This document shows, piece after piece, positions 60,255-64,000 of a DNA stretch of 64,000 bases. The notes under the pieces are model-generated. The model had not been told where the DNA came from. It made no database searches and saw only the letters and a list, made by a program, of their open reading frames with translations. This DNA comes from JBGPTK01 sp041497605 (GTDB lineage: Bacteria > Acidobacteriota > Terriglobia > Acidiferrales > UBA7541), in contig JBGQGW010000001.1 of the NCBI GenBank assembly GCA_041497605.1, positions 6,062 to 70,061 of the forward strand, in the 5' to 3' direction. Every line of letters begins with the position of its first letter. Position 1 is the stretch's first letter. The position numbers and the translations under genes are program-made.

Positions 60255-61997
60255 ATGAAATTAACACTTGGTAAGAAGATCGGATGCGGCTTTGCAATCG
60301 CTCTGGCGTTGATGGTCGTGAGCACACTGCTGGCTTATTTAAAGATGACGGATGTCCATGTTCTTCAGGCACGGGTCAAGGACGTCCGGACTCCGTCAGC
60401 TTTGACTACTCTGCACTTGATCGGTCAGCTGAGTTCGACTGCGAACAAAGCGCGTGAGTACATCCTGATTAGCGAGAATCCTGTGCTCGCGGAGCGAGCG
60501 AAGAAAGATTGGGACAGCGCGTGGGAGAAGCTCAACACCGACTTGCAGAAACTGAATGAATTGAGCGCCCATTGGACTGTGGCGGCAAACAAAGAACGAT
60601 TGGCGAGAGCAAGAGAGGCGCTTCTAAGGATCCGGGCGGAGCAAGAGCACTGCATGAAGCTGGTGGACAGCAAAGCCAAAGACAGCATGAAGGTGGCTGG
60701 TATTTACGTGTCGGAGAAGGTGACGCCGCTAAACGACGCCGCGAAGGCAGAGTTGTCTGACATCGGCAAGAGCCAAGAGGAGTTAATTACTCAGGATAGC
60801 GAAGCTCTGTCCTCCGCGAGTCAATCAACCATTTACACGCTTTTCGGTTCGACCGTGGCCGCAATCCTCATTGGCAGTTTCTTGGCGATCTTTTTGAGCC
60901 GCAAGATCACGTCGGCGACGAGTCAGGTTCTCAACCGTGCGGAAGCGATTGCCGAGGGCGACTTGACCGGGAAAGAGATCGTGGTGGAGAGCCAGGACGA
61001 AATGGGTGATCTGGCCAAGGCCATCAATAAAATGCAGGGAAGCCTGCGAACGACGATCAGCTCGGTGGCTGACAACGCGCAACGCGTGGCCTCTGCCAGC
61101 GAAGAAATCTCCGCCTCGGCAACGCAGCAGGCGGCGGGTGCGGAGACACAGAAAACGCAGACCGAGCAGGTGGCCACGGCGATGCAGGAGATGTCGTCCA
61201 CGGTGCTCGAAGTTTCCGAAAATTCGAATAAGGCCGCCGAAGCGGCGCGCAAAGCGGCCGAGACGGCTCGCCAGGGCGGCAAGATCGTCGACGACACTCT
61301 CCACAAAATGCGCGGCATCGCCAGTTCGGTAGGCGAGACGGCAAAGAAGGTGCAGGAACTGGGCAGGAGTTCCGACCAGATCGGCGAAATCATCGGCGTG
61401 ATCGACGACATTGCCGATCAGACCAATCTTCTCGCGCTCAACGCGGCGATCGAAGCCGCCCGGGCCGGCGAACAGGGCCGTGGTTTCGCGGTGGTAGCCG
61501 ACGAAGTGCGCAAACTGGCGGAACGGACCAGCAAAGCGACGAAGGAAATTGCCGACATGATCAAGAACATCCAGGTGGAGACGAAGAGCGCGGTCGAGGC
61601 CATGCAGGAGGGCACGAAGCAAGTGGAGATGGGCGTAGAGAGCACGACGATGGCCGGAACTTCGCTGTCGGAGATCATCCAGATGGCGGATCGAGTGGGC
61701 GAGATGGTGACGCACATCGCGACGGCGGCGACCGAGCAATCCAGCGCGACCGAGGAAGTGAACAACAACATCGAGCAAATCTCGAAGATCACGACGGAGA
61801 CGGCAGCAGGCGCGCAGCAATCGGCCAAGGCGGTTCACGAGCTGTCAAACCTGGCGCTGGATCTGCAGAACCTGGTGAGCCAGTTCAAGCTCAGCCAAGA
61901 CGGAGGCAGAAAGAAAGGCAGCGGAAGGCCGAGTGGCCACTCGAGCAACGCGCTAGTGCTGCGTGAGCAGGAGTATGAGGAAGTCGGCGTCAATTAA
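60255..61997 (+). CDS. Methyl-accepting chemotaxis protein
   Basis: 580 residues: TM1 (about 11-31), four-helix periplasmic sensor (32-190), TM2 (192-214), HAMP (215-267) and a long signalling coiled coil with the hairpin tip DDIADQTNLLALNAAIEAARAGEQGRGFAVVADEVRKLAERTS (residues 384-425). GGAG precedes ATG 60255. The C-terminus ends EEVGVN, without an NWETF-type CheR tether. Next genes are cheW and cheA, so it probably forms a receptor array with them. The sensed signal is unknown. Confidence 0.95.
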   Translation: MKLTLGKKIGCGFAIALALMVVSTLLAYLKMTDVHVLQARVKDVRTPSALTTLHLIGQLSSTANKAREYILISENPVLAERAKKDWDSAWEKLNTDLQKLNELSAHWTVAANKERLARAREALLRIRAEQEHCMKLVDSKAKDSMKVAGIYVSEKVTPLNDAAKAELSDIGKSQEELITQDSEALSSASQSTIYTLFGSTVAAILIGSFLAIFLSRKITSATSQVLNRAEAIAEGDLTGKEIVVESQDEMGDLAKAINKMQGSLRTTISSVADNAQRVASASEEISASATQQAAGAETQKTQTEQVATAMQEMSSTVLEVSENSNKAAEAARKAAETARQGGKIVDDTLHKMRGIASSVGETAKKVQELGRSSDQIGEIIGVIDDIADQTNLLALNAAIEAARAGEQGRGFAVVADEVRKLAERTSKATKEIADMIKNIQVETKSAVEAMQEGTKQVEMGVESTTMAGTSLSEIIQMADRVGEMVTHIATAATEQSSATEEVNNNIEQISKITTETAAGAQQSAKAVHELSNLALDLQNLVSQFKLSQDGGRKKGSGRPSGHSSNALVLREQEYEEVGVN

Positions 61998-62084
61998 ACG
62001 AGTCGCGCGGGGCGTTCCATCGCGATGCCCGTCGTCTGATTCCGTCGTAGGTTCAAAGATCTTAAAAGGGAGGAGTCTAAAGAC

Positions 62085-62627
62085 ATGGAACATCAAGTAA
62101 AGGGAAGCGGGCAGGCAAACAAAACGGAACAAGTTACAACCGGTAGCGAACTCTTGCAATTAGTGAGCTTTCATCTGGGCGGCGAAGAATTCGGACTCGA
62201 GATTCTGAAAGTTCAGGAAATCATCCGCATGCAGGACCTGACGCGCGTTCCCAATTCTCCAGAATTCGTGGAGGGCGTAATCAACCTTCGCGGGAAAGTG
62301 ATTCCGGTAGTGGGCTTGCGCAAGCGTTTCAAAATGGAACATCGCGAACAGGACAAACACTCGCGCATCGTTGTTGCGGAAGTAGCAGGAAACGTATTGG
62401 GTTTTGTAGTCGACTCAGTTTCCGAAGTCTTGCGGATTCCTGCAAACACCGTGGAGCCGGCGCCGCGCCTGACGAAAACGAAAGTGGATCGGGACTACAT
62501 TTCCGGCGTAGGCAAGTTGGAAAACCGCTTGCTGATCCTGCTCGATGTAGACCGCGTAATGAGTGATGCGGAAAAGGATGTCCTGGCCAATTCGGAATTT
62601 ACGGAGCCGGAGACGGTCCACGCGTAG
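62085..62627 (+). CDS. cheW: Chemotaxis coupling protein CheW
   Basis: 180 residues. Conserved CheW core: LVSFHLGGEEFGLEILKVQEIIRMQDLTRVPNSPEFVEGVINLRGKVIPVVGLRKRF and VSEVLRIPANTVEPAP. It links the receptor tip to CheA. A 20-residue N-terminal extension precedes the core. GGGAGG is upstream of the ATG. Confidence 0.95.
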   Translation: MEHQVKGSGQANKTEQVTTGSELLQLVSFHLGGEEFGLEILKVQEIIRMQDLTRVPNSPEFVEGVINLRGKVIPVVGLRKRFKMEHREQDKHSRIVVAEVAGNVLGFVVDSVSEVLRIPANTVEPAPRLTKTKVDRDYISGVGKLENRLLILLDVDRVMSDAEKDVLANSEFTEPETVHA

Positions 62628-62783
62628 AGCGGCTCTTTCCCCGGCCTTCGGTTCAGGTTCATTCGCGCAAGCGAAGGGATGCAACCAGGCAGCGGTAGTT
62701 GGCGCAGGCTGGAAAGCCGGGCGTATTCGCCTGTGAGACATAAAGGGCGGGACGCCGCTCTTTGTGGAGGGCACAGAAAGACG

Positions 62784-64000
62784 ATGAGTGAGTACCTCGA
62801 CCAAGACGCCAGTTTATTGCAAGACTATTTGATGGAATGCGAGGAGTTGCTTCAGCAGCTCGACCAGGATCTGGTAACGCTCGAGGCTTCTCCGGAGGAC
62901 AGCGAACTACTCAACCGGATCTTCCGCGCCTTTCACACCATCAAGGGCACATCCGGATTCATGGGTTTCACGGCAATTGTGGAGCTCACTCACCACGCCG
63001 AAGACGTGTTGAATTTGTTACGGAAAGGCGACCGCAAAGTAGATCGCCACACCATGGACGTCCTGCTTGAGGCACTCGATCAACTTCGCATCATGATTGC
63101 AGATGTGCGAGCGAACAAATCTCAGCAATACGAATTGGGACCGCTGCTTGCGAAATTACGCGAACTGCAAGCGCCTCAAAACACGGATGTGCCTCCTCCG
63201 GCCGAAGCGCTTCCTGGCGCCCAGTTGGGCGTGATCTTGTCGGATCAAAACATTGTCACGCAAACACAGATCCAATCCTCTTTGGCGGAGGCCGCACAAA
63301 CAAGCCAGAAGCTGGGAGAAGTGCTGGTCGAAAAGGGGCTTGCTTCCGAAACGCAGGTGAAAGAGGCGTTGACGCAGCAGAAGTCGGGCGGCGAAGCAAA
63401 GGAAACCACCCAAACAATTCGCGTGGAGGTGAGCAAGCTCGATGACTTGATCAATCTTGTGGGCGAGCTTGTGCTTGAAAGAAACCGGCTGGTACAGCTT
63501 GCGCGGGATTTTTCGCAAGAGCGCTTTACCCGCGAAGCATTCGATTCCGCATTCGGGCAATCCACCGTCCGGCTCAGCTTCATCACCGAAGAATTGCAGG
63601 TCCGCAGCCTCAATGCCCGCATGGTGCCGATTGATGTTGTCTTTCGGAAGTTCCCTCGCATGGTCCGTGACGTCTCCAAAAATCTGAGCAAGGAAATCGA
63701 GCTCGTGATTCGCGGGGAGGATACCGAGCTCGACAAAACCGTCGTCGAACAAATTGGAGATCCGCTGGTGCATTTGATTCGTAACTCTCTCGACCACGGT
63801 ATTGAGCGGCCAGAAGTCCGGGAAAGGAACGGGAAGCCGCGCCAGGGAAGAATCCGGCTCGAAGCGCATCAGGAAGGCGATCACATCATCGTTTCCGTGG
63901 CGGATGATGGAGCAGGGATTGACCCGGAGCGCGTGGTTCGCAAGGCAATCGAGCGCGGCATGCTAACGGCGGAACGCGCAGCGACGATGAGCAAGGGCGA
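62784..64000 (+). CDS. cheA: Chemotaxis kinase CheA with internal MshEN-like repeat (3' end cut)
   Basis: 405 residues are visible from ATG 62784 before the window ends. Hpt domain with phosphorylated His51 (FHTIKGTSGFMGF), then at residues 147-199 two tandem motifs of MshEN type (QLGVILSDQNIVTQTQIQ, then KLGEVLVEKGLASETQVKEA ending LTQQ), where the CheY-binding P2 domain is usually found. The dimerisation domain (about 210-285) and the ATPase N-box HLIRNSLDHGIE and VADDGAGID are intact. The rest of the ATPase and the CheW-like domain are beyond the window. A sigma-28 promoter (60140) would cover it through the MCP and cheW. Confidence 0.92.
   Translation, partial: MSEYLDQDASLLQDYLMECEELLQQLDQDLVTLEASPEDSELLNRIFRAFHTIKGTSGFMGFTAIVELTHHAEDVLNLLRKGDRKVDRHTMDVLLEALDQLRIMIADVRANKSQQYELGPLLAKLRELQAPQNTDVPPPAEALPGAQLGVILSDQNIVTQTQIQSSLAEAAQTSQKLGEVLVEKGLASETQVKEALTQQKSGGEAKETTQTIRVEVSKLDDLINLVGELVLERNRLVQLARDFSQERFTREAFDSAFGQSTVRLSFITEELQVRSLNARMVPIDVVFRKFPRMVRDVSKNLSKEIELVIRGEDTELDKTVVEQIGDPLVHLIRNSLDHGIERPEVRERNGKPRQGRIRLEAHQEGDHIIVSVADDGAGIDPERVVRKAIERGMLTAERAATMSKG

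Noticed and set aside
60825..61838. 337-residue minus-strand frame antisense to the MCP
   Set aside because: His/Arg/Leu-rich composition typical of antisense to a chemoreceptor coiled coil; no start site or family.
1..64000. CRISPR arrays, insertion sequences, prophage genes
   Set aside because: No regularly spaced repeats, transposase, integrase or phage structural motifs were seen.

Overview
The window is a chromosomal segment of a Gram-negative, motile bacterium. The FlgH/FlgI outer-ring genes, the abundance of PilZ and NtrC-type proteins and the housekeeping neighbours are what I would expect of an Acidobacteriota (Terriglobia-like) genome; this placement is inference, because no rRNA is present.

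Positions 1-14.3 kb are mostly minus-strand housekeeping and regulatory genes. They include a large PilZ/coiled-coil protein, a small Mpo1/DUF962-like membrane protein, recR, ybaB and dnaX. A small SRP RNA gene (ffs), not visible to ORF calling, lies just upstream of dnaX. Then come a secreted glycine-rich protein, a PilZ protein, a sigma-54 response regulator, an M50-like membrane protease, a DUF4126 membrane protein, tRNA-Gln(TTG), a single-AAA Clp-type ATPase and a stand-alone histidine-kinase dimerisation module.

Positions 14.8-19.7 kb hold signalling genes: an OmpR-type regulator, an NtrC-type activator without DNA-binding domain, and an FlrB/FlrC-like kinase-regulator pair that reads directly into flagellar genes. 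From 19.7 to 51 kb runs an almost complete flagellar locus: flgBC-fliEFGHIJ; fliK-flgDE; fliLNOPQR-flhBA-fliA-fliM-fliN2 and an MshEN protein; an HDOD-CheY-CheX unit; flgFGAHIJ; and flgM-flgN-flgKL. The minus strand at 51.3-55.8 kb carries fliC, fliD, fliS and a small helical ORF. flbD-motAB, an outer-membrane beta-barrel gene, an MCP, cheW and a truncated cheA end the window. flhF and flhG are absent.

The intergenic regions show a readable promoter hierarchy. Seven sites match TAAA or TCAA, exactly 15 bases, then GCCGAT. They precede HDOD-cheY-cheX, flgM (two in tandem), fliC, flbD-motAB, the beta-barrel gene and the MCP, as expected for FliA (sigma-28). Four GG-N10-GC (-24/-12) sites precede the kinase/FlrC/flgB unit, fliK, fliL and flgF, as expected for sigma-54. 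The inferred logic is NtrC-type activators with sigma-54, then middle genes including fliA, then sigma-28 late genes held back by FlgM.

The most unusual content is a probable cyclic-di-GMP layer in the motility apparatus: an MshEN-type repeat replaces the usual CheY-binding domain inside CheA, and a zinc-finger-MshEN protein sits in the fliM/fliN operon. Other oddities are an SD-sequestering hairpin in the flagellin leader, a sigma-28-controlled outer-membrane barrel, a 240-base tandem duplication in fliK, and several reduced flagellar proteins (FliO without membrane segment, short FlgD, FlgH without lipobox, FlhB with NPNH).
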